From positions 1 through 15,852 of the forward strand of contig JBJEPX010000014.1 of the NCBI GenBank assembly GCA_051881455.1: DNA of 15,852 bases. The letters run 5' to 3'. The notes beneath the pieces are model-generated. The model was not told the DNA's origin. It saw nothing but the letters and a program-made list of their open reading frames with translations, and made no database searches. The stretch is from Fimenecus sp051881455. GTDB taxonomy: Bacteria; Bacillota; Clostridia; Oscillospirales; Acutalibacteraceae. The translations under genes and the position numbers were made by a program. Within the stretch, counting starts at the first letter, position 1; the number at the start of each line of letters is the position of its first letter. Below, in pieces: positions 1-7,225 of the stretch.

Positions 1-2
1 AT

Positions 3-443
3 GAGGGCAGAGAGGGTATGGCTCTCGGTCAGTATATCGCAGGTATGGGCTTCTCAAATGTGGGCCTCGGTATAGTTCATTCAATGGCTCACCCCCTCGG
101 TGCTCTTTACGATACACCTCACGGCGTTGCAAACGCTATTATTCTTCCCACCGTTATGGAGTATAACGCTCCCGCAACAGGCGAGAAGTACAGAGATATT
201 GCAAAGGCAATGGGCGTTGACGGCGTTGACGAAATGAGCCTTGACGATGCAAGAAAAGCGGCAATCGACGCAGTTAAGCAGCTTTCAAAGGATGTCGGAA
301 TTCCTGCCGACCTTAAAGAGATTGTTAAACCCGAGGATGTTGATTTCCTTTCACAGTCCGCATTTGATGACGCTTGCCGTCCCGGTAATCCCAGAGATAC
401 ATCTGTTGCTGAAATCAAGGAGCTTTATCTCTCACTTATGTAA
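3..443 (+). CDS. Iron-containing alcohol dehydrogenase, FucO-like (3' part only)
   Basis: This is the C-terminal 146 residues of a group III iron-dependent alcohol dehydrogenase; the frame is open to the left window edge, so the true start is outside. The visible part closely resembles E. coli lactaldehyde reductase FucO: EGREGMALGQYIAGMGFSN, then VHSMAHPLGALYDTPHGVAN, and an ending with GNPRDT and ELYLSLM. Counting from the internal Met at 18, H21 and H35 match the two FucO metal-ligand histidines (263 and 277), and H25 matches the conserved active-site histidine between them. The family reduces aldehydes such as lactaldehyde, or oxidises 1,2-propanediol, with NAD(H) in the cytoplasm. The substrate cannot be fixed from this fragment, so 1,3-propanediol or butanol dehydrogenase remain possible. 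The internal ATG at 18 is not a real start because family homology continues upstream of it. No strong terminator directly follows the stop; the first is at 553-599. Confidence 0.9.
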   Translation, partial: EGREGMALGQYIAGMGFSNVGLGIVHSMAHPLGALYDTPHGVANAIILPTVMEYNAPATGEKYRDIAKAMGVDGVDEMSLDDARKAAIDAVKQLSKDVGIPADLKEIVKPEDVDFLSQSAFDDACRPGNPRDTSVAEIKELYLSLM

Positions 444-510
444 TCTGCATAATCGAAATTTGCAGGATACGGCAGTATTTTGTTAAAAGATACAAACTTC
501 TGAAAATCAG

Positions 511-538
511 TTGACAATATGTGATTTTTTGATATAAT
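511..538 (+). promoter_or_regulatory. Sigma-A promoter upstream of glnA
   Basis: TTGACA (511-516) and TATAAT (533-538) are separated by 16 bp; both hexamers match consensus. The start point would lie near 545. It is the only strong promoter seen before glnA and fires directly into the terminator at 553-599. No GlnR-type box (TGTNA-N7-TNACA) was found around it. Confidence 0.85.
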
Positions 539-552
539 GATACCATAACGAG

Positions 553-599
553 GGCAAGGAAGTCTTGGTGAAAGATTTCCTTGCCTTTTTTTATTTTTT
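553..599 (+). terminator. Intrinsic terminator in the glnA leader (possible attenuator)
   Basis: Left arm 553-566 (GGCAAGGAAGTCTT) pairs with right arm 572-585 (AAGATTTCCTTGCC) with one G-U pair and a 5-nt loop (567-571). A nearly pure T tract follows (586-599). It lies between the promoter at 511-538 and the glnA ribosome site at 601-607, so most transcripts from that promoter should stop here unless termination is prevented. It may also terminate the upstream dehydrogenase gene. The sequence is clear; a regulatory role is inference. Confidence 0.85.
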
Positions 600-615
600 G
601 AAAGGAGCTTCAGTT

Positions 616-1938
616 ATGAGCTACACAAAAGAAGACATACTCCGCATTGCAAAAGAAAACGATGTAAAATTTATCCGACTTCAATTTACCGATATTTTCG
701 GTCAGATGAAAAATGTTGCCATTACCGATAAGCAGCTTGCAAAGGTGCTTGACGAGGGCGCTATGTTTGACGGTTCTTCAATCGAAGGCTTTGTCCGTAT
801 CAATGAATCCGATATGTATTTAAAGCCCGATTATGATACATTTACTCTTCTTCCCTGGAAGGACGGCGTTGCACGCCTTATCTGTGATGTTTATTCTGCC
901 GATAAGGTTACTCCTTTTGCGGGCGATCCCAGATATATTTTCAGAAAGGCAATAAAAGAAGCCGCCGATATGGGTTATACCTTTAATGTAGGTCCCGAGT
1001 GCGAGTTCTTCCTTTTCGAGCTTGATGAAAAAGGTGAGGCTACCACAAAAACAGCCGATGTTGCAGGTTATTTCGATATGGGACCTGCCGACCAGGGCGA
1101 GCAGTGCAGACGCGATGTTTGCCTTGCTTTACAGGAAATGGGTTATGAGATTGAGGCTTCCCACCACGAGGTTGCAGAGGGACAGCACGAAATCGACTTC
1201 CGTTTTGCAGAGGCTCTTGACGCGGCAGATAAGGTTGTAACCTTTAAGCATGTTGTTAAAACATATGCGCGCCGCCACGGACTTCACGCAACATTTATGC
1301 CCAAGCCCGTATTCGGTATTAACGGTTCAGGTATGCACACAAATATGTCCCTTATGAAGGACGGTAAAAACGCTTTCTATGATCCCGACGATAAATACGG
1401 ACTCAGCGAAACAGCGTATCAGTTTATCGCAGGACTTTTGTCCCATGTTAAGGGTATTGCGGCTGTTTCTAATCCGCTTGTAAACTCTTACAAGAGGCTT
1501 GTTCCCGGTTATGAGGCTCCCGTTTATATCTCATGGTCTGCTTCAAACCGTTCAGCACTTATCCGTGTTCCCGCCGCAAGAGGAATGGGAACCCGTGTTG
1601 AGCTTCGCTGCCCCGACCCCGCCTGCAACCCCTATCTTGAAATGGCTCTTTGCCTTGCCGCAGGTCTTGACGGTATTAAGAAGGGTATGAAGGCGCCCGA
1701 GGGTATCACAAAGAATATCTTTGCTATGACTCCCGATGAACTTAAAGCGGACGGCATTGACAGCCTTCCCGGTTCACTTGCAGAAGCTCTCGACGCTTAC
1801 GAGGCAGATCCTTTCATCAAGGAGGCTCTCGGCGAGCATGTTTACGAAAAATACCTTGAAGGAAAGCGCAAGGAATGGGACGATTACCGCACAAAGGTTT
1901 CACAGTGGGAAATCGGCGAGTATCTCACTAAATATTGA
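616..1938 (+). CDS. glnA: Glutamine synthetase, type I (GSI-alpha-like)
   Basis: Cytoplasmic dodecameric enzyme that makes glutamine from glutamate, ammonia and ATP. The 440-residue length is usual for the Bacillus/Clostridium form. Visible signatures are MFDGSSIEGFVRI (residues 50-62), GPECEFFLF with a metal-binding glutamate, EASHHEVAEGQHEIDF, NGSGMHTNMSL, the flap and substrate region NSYKRLVPGYEAP, and NRSALIRVP. R61 corresponds to B. subtilis R62, used in glutamine feedback inhibition. The segment NIFAMTPDE has Phe where adenylylated enzymes carry the modified Tyr, so control by adenylylation is unlikely. The ATG at 616 is chosen because AAAGGAG (601-607) lies 8 nt upstream and family homology begins there; an in-frame TTG at 565 falls inside the leader terminator. 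The gene is monocistronic by its own terminator, and its partner enzyme, glutamate synthase, follows. Expression probably depends on read-through of the leader terminator. Confidence 0.97.
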   Translation: MSYTKEDILRIAKENDVKFIRLQFTDIFGQMKNVAITDKQLAKVLDEGAMFDGSSIEGFVRINESDMYLKPDYDTFTLLPWKDGVARLICDVYSADKVTPFAGDPRYIFRKAIKEAADMGYTFNVGPECEFFLFELDEKGEATTKTADVAGYFDMGPADQGEQCRRDVCLALQEMGYEIEASHHEVAEGQHEIDFRFAEALDAADKVVTFKHVVKTYARRHGLHATFMPKPVFGINGSGMHTNMSLMKDGKNAFYDPDDKYGLSETAYQFIAGLLSHVKGIAAVSNPLVNSYKRLVPGYEAPVYISWSASNRSALIRVPAARGMGTRVELRCPDPACNPYLEMALCLAAGLDGIKKGMKAPEGITKNIFAMTPDELKADGIDSLPGSLAEALDAYEADPFIKEALGEHVYEKYLEGKRKEWDDYRTKVSQWEIGEYLTKY

Positions 1939-1957
1939 TAATTTTAACAAGCTTATG

Positions 1958-1993
1958 TCAGCTCCGGGAGTTCTCGGAGCTGATAATTTTTTT
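1958..1993 (+). terminator. Terminator of glnA
   Basis: A 9-bp perfect stem, TCAGCTCCG (1958-1966) with CGGAGCTGA (1975-1983), has an 8-nt loop and is followed by seven T (1987-1993). It starts 19 nt after the glnA stop. Confidence 0.92.
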
Positions 1994-2102
1994 GCTTTTT
2001 CATTATTTACCAATTTAATTCGTTAAATTGCATATATATAAAAGTAAAAGAAATTTTCGCTTTGTTAAAAACAGAAAAAATGAAATTTCTATTCAATATT
2101 TC

Positions 2103-2131
2103 TTGCAAATTTAATAAAAAAGTAATAAAAT
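2103..2131 (+). promoter_or_regulatory. Putative promoter of the three-gene glutamate synthase operon
   Basis: TTGCAA (2103-2108) and TAAAAT (2126-2131) are separated by 17 bp in the AT-rich gap between glnA and the amidotransferase gene. The predicted start near 2138 gives a leader of about 77 nt. AT-rich sequence makes chance matches easy, so this is moderate evidence. Confidence 0.5.
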
Positions 2132-2165
2132 AATCGTAATTTATTTCACAAAATGAAAGTTTAGG

Positions 2166-2210
2166 CGAATTAAAATTCATTTTGACTGTAAAAGTCAATT
2201 CGGAGGTGAT
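2166..2210 (+). promoter_or_regulatory. Leader hairpins next to the gltB ribosome site
   Basis: TTGACT (2182-2187) pairs with AGTCAA (2193-2198) in a small hairpin ending four bases before the ribosome site GGAGGTGAT (2202-2210). CGAATT (2166-2171) can pair with AATTCG (2197-2202), which reaches the first base of that site, and GAATT (2167-2171) can instead pair with AATTC (2174-2178). These folds exclude one another and could affect translation, but the stems are short and AT-rich. Confidence 0.25.
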
Positions 2211-2214
2211 TTTA

Positions 2215-3309
2215 GTGCTATTAAGAGAAGGAGAAGTCAGAATCCCGTCGGGATGCGCCATTTCTGCCATTACCGATACCTCGGGCGAACGCTTTTCGGG
2301 AACGGATATAATCGAGAGTATTGCGCTTATGCATGACCGTTCAAACGGCTTGGGCGGCGGCTTTGCGGCATACGGAATTTATCCTGACTTTAAGGATTTA
2401 TACGCTTTTCATATTTTTTATGACGATAATGATGCCCGTGTAAAAACAGAGGAGTTTTTGTTTAAGCATTACGATATAGAATATTTCGAGCAGATTCCTA
2501 CAAGAAAGACTAAATCAATCGGAAAAGCACCGCTCATTTGGCGTTATTTCGGCGCGGTCCCTAACAGTAAAATGAAAAAGAACGATTATGATGACGATGA
2601 ATACACTGCAAAGTGCGTTATCAGGGTGAATAACGAAATCAAGGGCGCATATATTTTTTCCAGCGGCAAAAATATGGGTGCGTTCAAGGCGGTAGGCTAC
2701 CCTGAGGATGTGGGAGAGTATTATATGCTTGACGGCTATAAGGCTCACACCTGGACGGCTCACGGAAGATTCCCCACAAATACACCCGGCTGGTGGGGCG
2801 GTGCACATCCCTTTACGCTTCTTGATTGGTCAATCGTTCACAACGGTGAAATTTCAAGCTACGATGCCAACCGCCGTTTTGTTGAACAGTTCGGTTACCG
2901 CTGTAATCTGCAAACCGATACCGAGGTTATTACATACCTCTTTGATTTGCTTGTCCGCCGTCAGGGCTTAAAGCTTGATATGGCGGCTGCAATTCTCGCC
3001 GCACCTGAATGGACGGTAATTGATAAAATGCCCGAAAAGGAAAAAGAGCTTTATACAGCGCTTCGCACAGTGTATTCAAGCTGTCTTATAAACGGGCCTT
3101 TTTCAATTCTTGTGGGTTCAAAGCACGGGCTTTTAGCTCTTAACGACAGATTGAAACTTCGCTCGCTTATAACCGCGAAAAAGGGAAGTAAAATTTACTT
3201 TGCTTCCGAGGAATCGGCAATCCGCATAATATGCCCCGAACCCGAGAAAATTAAAGCGGTTGAGGGCGGAGTGCCGGTGTTTATACCTTTTGCGGAGGTG
3301 AAGGACTAA
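2215..3309 (+). CDS. Glutamate synthase, glutamine amidotransferase subunit (class II GATase)
   Basis: Stand-alone equivalent of the N-terminal glutaminase domain of GltB: it hydrolyses glutamine and hands ammonia to the synthase subunit encoded next. It has 364 residues from the GTG at 2215, which follows GGAGGTGAT by four bases; the longer frame from TTG 2182 has no ribosome site. The expected N-terminal nucleophile is C14 in PSGCAISAI, so a 13-residue propeptide would have to be removed, as in GltB-type enzymes. Other GATase marks are GRFPTNTPGWWGGAHPF (R185, N189), HNGEIS (N210 and G211, the oxyanion-hole pair) and TDTEVI (D235). The stop overlaps the next start by one base (TAATG), pointing to translational coupling. 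It is the first gene of a three-gene operon that keeps the GATase-FMN-GXGXG domain order of fused GltB. Confidence 0.9.
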   Translation: MLLREGEVRIPSGCAISAITDTSGERFSGTDIIESIALMHDRSNGLGGGFAAYGIYPDFKDLYAFHIFYDDNDARVKTEEFLFKHYDIEYFEQIPTRKTKSIGKAPLIWRYFGAVPNSKMKKNDYDDDEYTAKCVIRVNNEIKGAYIFSSGKNMGAFKAVGYPEDVGEYYMLDGYKAHTWTAHGRFPTNTPGWWGGAHPFTLLDWSIVHNGEISSYDANRRFVEQFGYRCNLQTDTEVITYLFDLLVRRQGLKLDMAAAILAAPEWTVIDKMPEKEKELYTALRTVYSSCLINGPFSILVGSKHGLLALNDRLKLRSLITAKKGSKIYFASEESAIRIICPEPEKIKAVEGGVPVFIPFAEVKD

Positions 3310-4808
3310 TGAATTATACAGCTCCCGAATTTGAAATTGAGCGTAACATAAACAGATGTATTTCCTGCGGCGCTTGCGTTCGTCAGTGTTCTTATGAGGT
3401 GCACTATTTTGATGACGACGGTAAAACAGTTCTTGCCGACGAATCAAAATGTGTTGCGTGCCACAGATGTGCGGCAATTTGCCCCACAAGAGCAATAAAA
3501 ATCAAAAAATACGATATGGCGTATAAAGAGCATTCAAACTGGACTCCCGTAATGCAGAAAGAGATAAATTTGCAGGCGGCAACAGGCGGCGTGCTTTTGT
3601 CGGGTATGTCAAACAATAAACCGTACCCGATTTATTGGGATAAAATTCTGCTTAATGCAAGTCAGGTTACAAACCCTTCTATCGACCCTTTGCGTGAGCC
3701 TATGGAAATACGCACATTTTTGGGCAGAAAGCCTGAAAAACTTGAATTTAATGAAAGCGGTGAGCTTAAAACAAAGCTTCCGCCGCAAATTCAGCTTGAA
3801 ACCCCCATTATGTTTTCCGCAATGAGCTTCGGCTCCATATCATTTAATGCTCAAAAATCCCTTGCAATGGCGGCAAAGGAATTGGGAACACTCTTTAATA
3901 CAGGCGAGGGCGGACTGCATCCTAAACTTGACGAATTTAAGGATTATGCCGTAGTTCAGGTGGCGTCGGGACGCTTCGGAGTTCATAAAGAATATCTTGA
4001 AAGCGGAAAGTTCATTGAAATAAAAATCGGTCAGGGCGCAAAGCCGGGCATAGGAGGACATCTTCCCGGTGAAAAGGTCACCGTTGAGGTAAGCAACGCC
4101 CGTATGATTCCCGTGGGAAGCGACGCTATTTCTCCTGCTCCTCACCACGATATTTATTCCATCGAGGATTTGCGTCAGCTTATATGGTCGCTGAAAGAAG
4201 CAACACAGTATAAAAAGCCCGTCGCAGTTAAAATTGCCGCAGTACATAACTGCTCCGCAATCGTTTCGGGTGTCGCAAGAGCAGGCGCCGATATTATCGT
4301 AATGGACGGTTTCCGCGGCGGAACGGGTGCGGCTCCCACAAGAATAAGAGATAATGTGGGTATCCCTATTGAACTGGCTTTGGCGGCGGTGGATAAGCGG
4401 CTTCGCGACGAGAGTATACGTAATTCCGTTTCTCTTGTAGCGGCAGGCTCTTTCAGGAATTCGGCGGATATTGTCAAGGCGATAGCCCTCGGTGCAGACG
4501 CCGTGTATGTTGCCTCTGCTCCGCTTATTGCAATGGGTTGTCATATGTGCCAGCAGTGCCATTCGGGCAAATGTAATTGGGGCATTGCAACTCAGCGTCC
4601 CGACCTTGTAAAACGCCTTAATCCCGAGATAATGTATAAGCGTGTTGTAAATCTTATTGACGCTTGGAATCACGAAATCAAAGAAATGCTGGGCGGAATG
4701 GGACTTAACTCCATTGACTCTCTTCGCGGCAACAGGCTGATGCTCCGAGGTATCGGACTTACGGAAAAAGAGCTTGAAATTCTCGGAATTGCACACGCAG
4801 GCGAATAA
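3309..4808 (+). CDS. Glutamate synthase, FMN/Fe-S synthase subunit with N-terminal ferredoxin domain
   Basis: Catalytic core that reductively transfers ammonia to 2-oxoglutarate to give glutamate. The 499 residues start with a two-cluster ferredoxin module: C17, C20, C23, C27 and C48, C51, C54, C58, both CxxCxxCxxxC, followed by P59. The FMN-binding TIM barrel follows, roughly residues 90-470, with GGTGAAPTRI and LVAAGSFRNSADIVKAIALG. The 3Fe-4S motif of GltB is present as C411-x5-C417-x4-C422 just before GIATQRPDL, with an extra C414. Its ATG overlaps the preceding stop, and GGAGGTG (3294-3300) inside the upstream gene supplies the ribosome site. The ferredoxin module suggests electrons come from ferredoxin or another Fe-S carrier rather than directly from a GltD flavoprotein, which is not in the window. 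This matches the short archaeal-type or split clostridial glutamate synthases. Confidence 0.92.
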   Translation: MNYTAPEFEIERNINRCISCGACVRQCSYEVHYFDDDGKTVLADESKCVACHRCAAICPTRAIKIKKYDMAYKEHSNWTPVMQKEINLQAATGGVLLSGMSNNKPYPIYWDKILLNASQVTNPSIDPLREPMEIRTFLGRKPEKLEFNESGELKTKLPPQIQLETPIMFSAMSFGSISFNAQKSLAMAAKELGTLFNTGEGGLHPKLDEFKDYAVVQVASGRFGVHKEYLESGKFIEIKIGQGAKPGIGGHLPGEKVTVEVSNARMIPVGSDAISPAPHHDIYSIEDLRQLIWSLKEATQYKKPVAVKIAAVHNCSAIVSGVARAGADIIVMDGFRGGTGAAPTRIRDNVGIPIELALAAVDKRLRDESIRNSVSLVAAGSFRNSADIVKAIALGADAVYVASAPLIAMGCHMCQQCHSGKCNWGIATQRPDLVKRLNPEIMYKRVVNLIDAWNHEIKEMLGGMGLNSIDSLRGNRLMLRGIGLTEKELEILGIAHAGE

Positions 4809-4822
4809 GGAGGTGTAACGGT

Positions 4823-5557
4823 ATGAAAATAATCGCAGGAAAACAAGGCTTCCAGAGCCTTAATGAACAGGTAAGAGAATTGCTCTCTGAAAACGATGAA
4901 ATCCTAATTGACGATGTGAACGGTCAGCGTTATATCGGCGCAGCTATGGATAAGGGAAAAACCTTGAATCTCTACGGCACTCCGGGCAATGATATGGGCG
5001 CATATCTTAACGGCGGAAAGATAGAGGTTTTCGGCAACGCTCAGGAGGCTGTGGGCAATACCATGGGCGGCGGTGAGATTATAATACACGGCCATACAGG
5101 CGACACTTTGGGCTATGCTATGCGTGACGGTGAGATTTATGTGAGAAACCGTGCGGGGAGCCGTGCAGGAATTCATATGAAGGAATTTGAAAATATGCAC
5201 CCCACGGTGGTAATAGGCGGAATTGCAGGCGCCTTTCTTGCTGAATATATGGCGGGCGGTACGCTGATAGTTCTCGGTCTTAGCCGCGAAAAAAATCAGG
5301 ATATTGTGGGCGCCCATTGTGCAACGGGTATGCACGGCGGTAAAATTTATGTGCGCGGGGAGGTGCCCGAGCATCACATAAGTCCTAATATTACCGTTTC
5401 GAAACTGAGCGAAGAGGAGAATGAAGAGCTTTTAAAATGTGTTAAGAAATATTGCAGTCTATTTAAAGAGGACGAGGAATATATTTTAAGGGAAAAATTT
5501 TATAAGCTTTCGCCTTCAAGTTCACGGCCTTATGCAAGTCTTTATACAAAAAACTGA
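4823..5557 (+). CDS. Glutamate synthase, GXGXG (beta-helix) subunit
   Basis: Third piece of the split glutamate synthase, equivalent to the C-terminal structural beta-helix of GltB. Its 244 residues show the repeating glycine pattern of the GXGXG family across roughly residues 40-180: LYGTPGNDMGAYLNGGKIEV, GNAQEAVGNTMGGGEIIIHG, GDTLGYAMRDGEIYVRN, GGIAGAFLAEYMAGGTLIVLG and GMHGGKIYVRG. The last 55 or so residues (EEENEELLKCVKKYC onward) form a charged helical tail beyond the repeats. AAGGAGGTG (4807-4815) overlaps the stop of the preceding gene and sits 7 nt before the ATG, so it is co-translated. The family has no catalytic residues of its own; the domain supports assembly and the route for ammonia between the other two subunits. 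A short terminator-like hairpin follows. Confidence 0.9.
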   Translation: MKIIAGKQGFQSLNEQVRELLSENDEILIDDVNGQRYIGAAMDKGKTLNLYGTPGNDMGAYLNGGKIEVFGNAQEAVGNTMGGGEIIIHGHTGDTLGYAMRDGEIYVRNRAGSRAGIHMKEFENMHPTVVIGGIAGAFLAEYMAGGTLIVLGLSREKNQDIVGAHCATGMHGGKIYVRGEVPEHHISPNITVSKLSEEENEELLKCVKKYCSLFKEDEEYILREKFYKLSPSSSRPYASLYTKN

Positions 5558-5566
5558 CCGACAAGT

Positions 5567-5587
5567 TGTGAAAAATCACATTTTTTT
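5567..5587 (+). terminator. Probable terminator of the glutamate synthase operon
   Basis: TGTGA (5567-5571) and TCACA (5576-5580) form a short stem with an AAAA loop, followed by seven T (5581-5587). The stem is only 5 bp, but the T run and the position 9 nt after the stop support it. Confidence 0.6.
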
Positions 5588-5595
5588 CCTATTTA

Positions 5596-5624
5596 TTGAC
5601 TTATTTACGGGTGCGTGGTATGAT
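5596..5624 (+). promoter_or_regulatory. Promoter of the GtrA-like gene
   Basis: TTGACT (5596-5601) and TATGAT (5619-5624) lie 17 bp apart, with TGG just before the -10 box (extended -10). It directly follows the terminator at 5567-5587, so a new transcription unit starts here. Confidence 0.75.
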
Positions 5625-5658
5625 TTATCCATAAATTTCAATTCAAGGAGAATGATTT

Positions 5659-6210
5659 ATGGCAAAATTAAAAGATATTGATAAGGCCGCAGAGTCAAAG
5701 GGCTCAGGTCTTAACACCCTTTGGCAGTTTGTGAAGTTTATTGTGGTAAGCTTGGGCGCCTGCATCGTTCAGTTCGGTTTGGTAAATATATTACCTCTTG
5801 TTTTTAAACCGCTTTACGATAATCCCTGTGATTTCTTTGTTTTCCATTATCCCGCTGAGGACGGCGGATGGGGATATTTCTGGGTGTTTGCTATTTCAAA
5901 CATCACAGCACAGATTGTAGCTTTCTTTATAAACAAGGAAAAAACCTTTAATTCAGGCGCAAATACAAAGGTCGTTTTGCCCATTTACATTATCTTTACT
6001 GTTGCGCTTATTTGTTTCAGCCAGTGGCTTAATCCCACAATTTACGGTTGGATTCTCAACGATATAGGCTGGGGCGACGCCGCCGCAAGAAACATTGCAA
6101 CAGCAGTTTGCTCTGCACTTCAATTCTTCCTTTACTTCCCTGTGGATAAAATTCTTTTCCATAAGAAAAAAGAAGAAAAGGCAGAAGAAAAAGAAGAGGC
6201 AAACGCATAA
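5659..6210 (+). CDS. GtrA-like integral membrane protein
   Basis: A 183-residue protein with four hydrophobic segments: about residues 22-50, 70-92, 102-120 and 134-162. The pattern FVKFIVVSLGACIVQFGLVN near the start and FFINKEKTF after the second segment match the GtrA family (PF04138), whose members have four membrane spans with a conserved N-x-x-x-TF-like signature after span two. GtrA proteins are thought to help move undecaprenyl-linked sugars across the membrane for decorating cell-wall or surface glycans. The C-terminus is a charged tail rich in Lys and Glu. The start is clear: AAGGAG (5645-5650) 8 nt before the ATG. The gene is followed at 64 nt by another membrane protein gene on the same strand. 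The substrate is unknown. Confidence 0.75.
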   Translation: MAKLKDIDKAAESKGSGLNTLWQFVKFIVVSLGACIVQFGLVNILPLVFKPLYDNPCDFFVFHYPAEDGGWGYFWVFAISNITAQIVAFFINKEKTFNSGANTKVVLPIYIIFTVALICFSQWLNPTIYGWILNDIGWGDAAARNIATAVCSALQFFLYFPVDKILFHKKKEEKAEEKEEANA

Positions 6211-6228
6211 TTGCAAATTGAAATTTAA

Positions 6229-6257
6229 AGTACCCCGTGCATTTTGTACGGGGTACT
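6229..6257 (+). other. Strong intergenic hairpin without a T tract
   Basis: Left arm 6229-6241 (AGTACCCCGTGCA) pairs with right arm 6245-6257 over 13 bp with one G-U pair and a TTT loop. No T run follows on the + strand, so it is not a normal intrinsic terminator. Lying between two co-directional genes with no new promoter visible, it could mark mRNA processing, protect the 3' end of the upstream message, or weakly attenuate. Confidence 0.6.
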
Positions 6258-6274
6258 GATTTAGGAGCAGTTAT

Positions 6275-7186
6275 ATGAATGAAAATGTTAAGAAAAAAGT
6301 TATAACGGCTGTAAAAATCATTGTTTCTTTAATCCTTTCCACTCTTTTAACGGCTTCTGTTCTGGGCGCTGTTGCAATCGGCGGAGCAAGAGACTATTTG
6401 GAGTCCGACAGTTTTCACGAGCAGGTGCAAACGGCTGATTTGAACGAACTGAAATTCAAGGTGAACGGTCAAACCGTAACGGTTAACGATTATGTTCGTC
6501 AGTCGGCAACAAAATTTGTGGAGCAAGCGCTTAAAAACAAGTATTCCTTTGCGTCTATGTTCACAAATGTCGCAATAGAAGCTGTATTGTCAAACGAGAT
6601 TGTTGAAAAAGCAATAAAAGATGAAGTGTTTGAGCTTGTGGACTATTTTCTCAACAGCGACCTTGATGAGGCAAAGCAAAGAATGGAAAATAACATTAGT
6701 TCAAAAGATAATCCGGAGCTTGACCCGAGCGGGGCAAAAACGCCCGAAGAGGCAGTAAAACGGTATGTCCGTTCTTTCGTGATACAAAACATTGAAAGCA
6801 CAACGGGTATAAGCAGCGACAGAATTATAGTTCTGTTCTCTGAAAAAACGGTAAAGAACTTTATTCTTATTTCGGTTTTACTGTCTGTGGCGCTGATTGC
6901 CGTGAATTTTTCGAATATATTTAATACACTGATTTACGGCGGCGCAGTATCCTTTGCGTGCGGAATTGCAATAAAAGTTGCTCAGAGCAAATTTGAAACA
7001 GCAAACGAGGGCGCAACTGATTTAGTGGGCTATGTGTTCTTAAAGCCACTTGCCGACGCTTATTCACCGTCAGCGGTAAAAGCCTTTGTTGCAGGAGTAA
7101 TATTACTGCTCATATTTGCAGGCATGTATTTCCTGTTTAAAAAACTAAATAATAACGAAACACAAGCACAATCAACCGAACAGTAA
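6275..7186 (+). CDS. Unrecognised membrane protein with an extracytoplasmic domain
   Basis: I do not recognise a family. The 303 residues show a positively charged N-terminus (NVKKKV), a first hydrophobic helix at about 13-35, a hydrophilic region at 37-192, two closely spaced hydrophobic segments at about 194-212 and 214-236, and a last one at about 268-289 followed by a KK-rich end and a polar tail. The N-terminal helix has no lipobox and no clear signal-peptidase site, so it is probably an anchor with the 155-residue loop outside the cell. That loop is rich in charged residues and helical in character (EAVLSNEIVEKAIKDEVFEL). AGGAG (6263-6267) lies 7 nt before the ATG. It probably shares the transcript of the GtrA-like gene, so a cell-envelope role is possible. 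It ends at a strong shared terminator. Confidence 0.7.
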   Translation: MNENVKKKVITAVKIIVSLILSTLLTASVLGAVAIGGARDYLESDSFHEQVQTADLNELKFKVNGQTVTVNDYVRQSATKFVEQALKNKYSFASMFTNVAIEAVLSNEIVEKAIKDEVFELVDYFLNSDLDEAKQRMENNISSKDNPELDPSGAKTPEEAVKRYVRSFVIQNIESTTGISSDRIIVLFSEKTVKNFILISVLLSVALIAVNFSNIFNTLIYGGAVSFACGIAIKVAQSKFETANEGATDLVGYVFLKPLADAYSPSAVKAFVAGVILLLIFAGMYFLFKKLNNNETQAQSTEQ

Positions 7187-7195
7187 AAGAATTGC

Positions 7196-7225
7196 AAAAG
7201 CGGCAGGAAGTTCCTGCCGCTTTTT
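7196..7225. terminator. Bidirectional terminator between convergent genes
   Basis: GCGGCAGGAA (7200-7209) and TTCCTGCCGC (7211-7220) form a perfect stem, flanked by AAAA on the left and TTTTT (7221-7225) on the right, so it can end transcription in both directions. It serves the + strand membrane protein gene and the - strand FemAB gene, whose TAA (7224-7226) overlaps the T run. Confidence 0.93.

Noticed and set aside
443..510. Terminator directly after the alcohol dehydrogenase gene
   Set aside because: Only 4-5 bp stems with weak T runs can be drawn; none is convincing compared with the hairpin at 553-599.
565..615. N-terminal extension of glnA from a TTG at 565
   Set aside because: It lies in the leader terminator hairpin, has no ribosome site, and the family N-terminus begins at the ATG at 616.
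511..615. Glutamine riboswitch or GlnR operator before glnA
   Set aside because: The leader before the terminator is too short for a glnA-type aptamer, and no TGTNA-N7-TNACA site was found.
3133..3495. 120-codon open frame on the - strand across the amidotransferase/FMN subunit junction
   Set aside because: It lies opposite two well-supported, translationally coupled genes and has no motif.
3840..4796. Long open frame on the - strand opposite the FMN synthase subunit
   Set aside because: The + strand gene is a clear glutamate synthase subunit; the antisense frame has no ribosome site or family signature.
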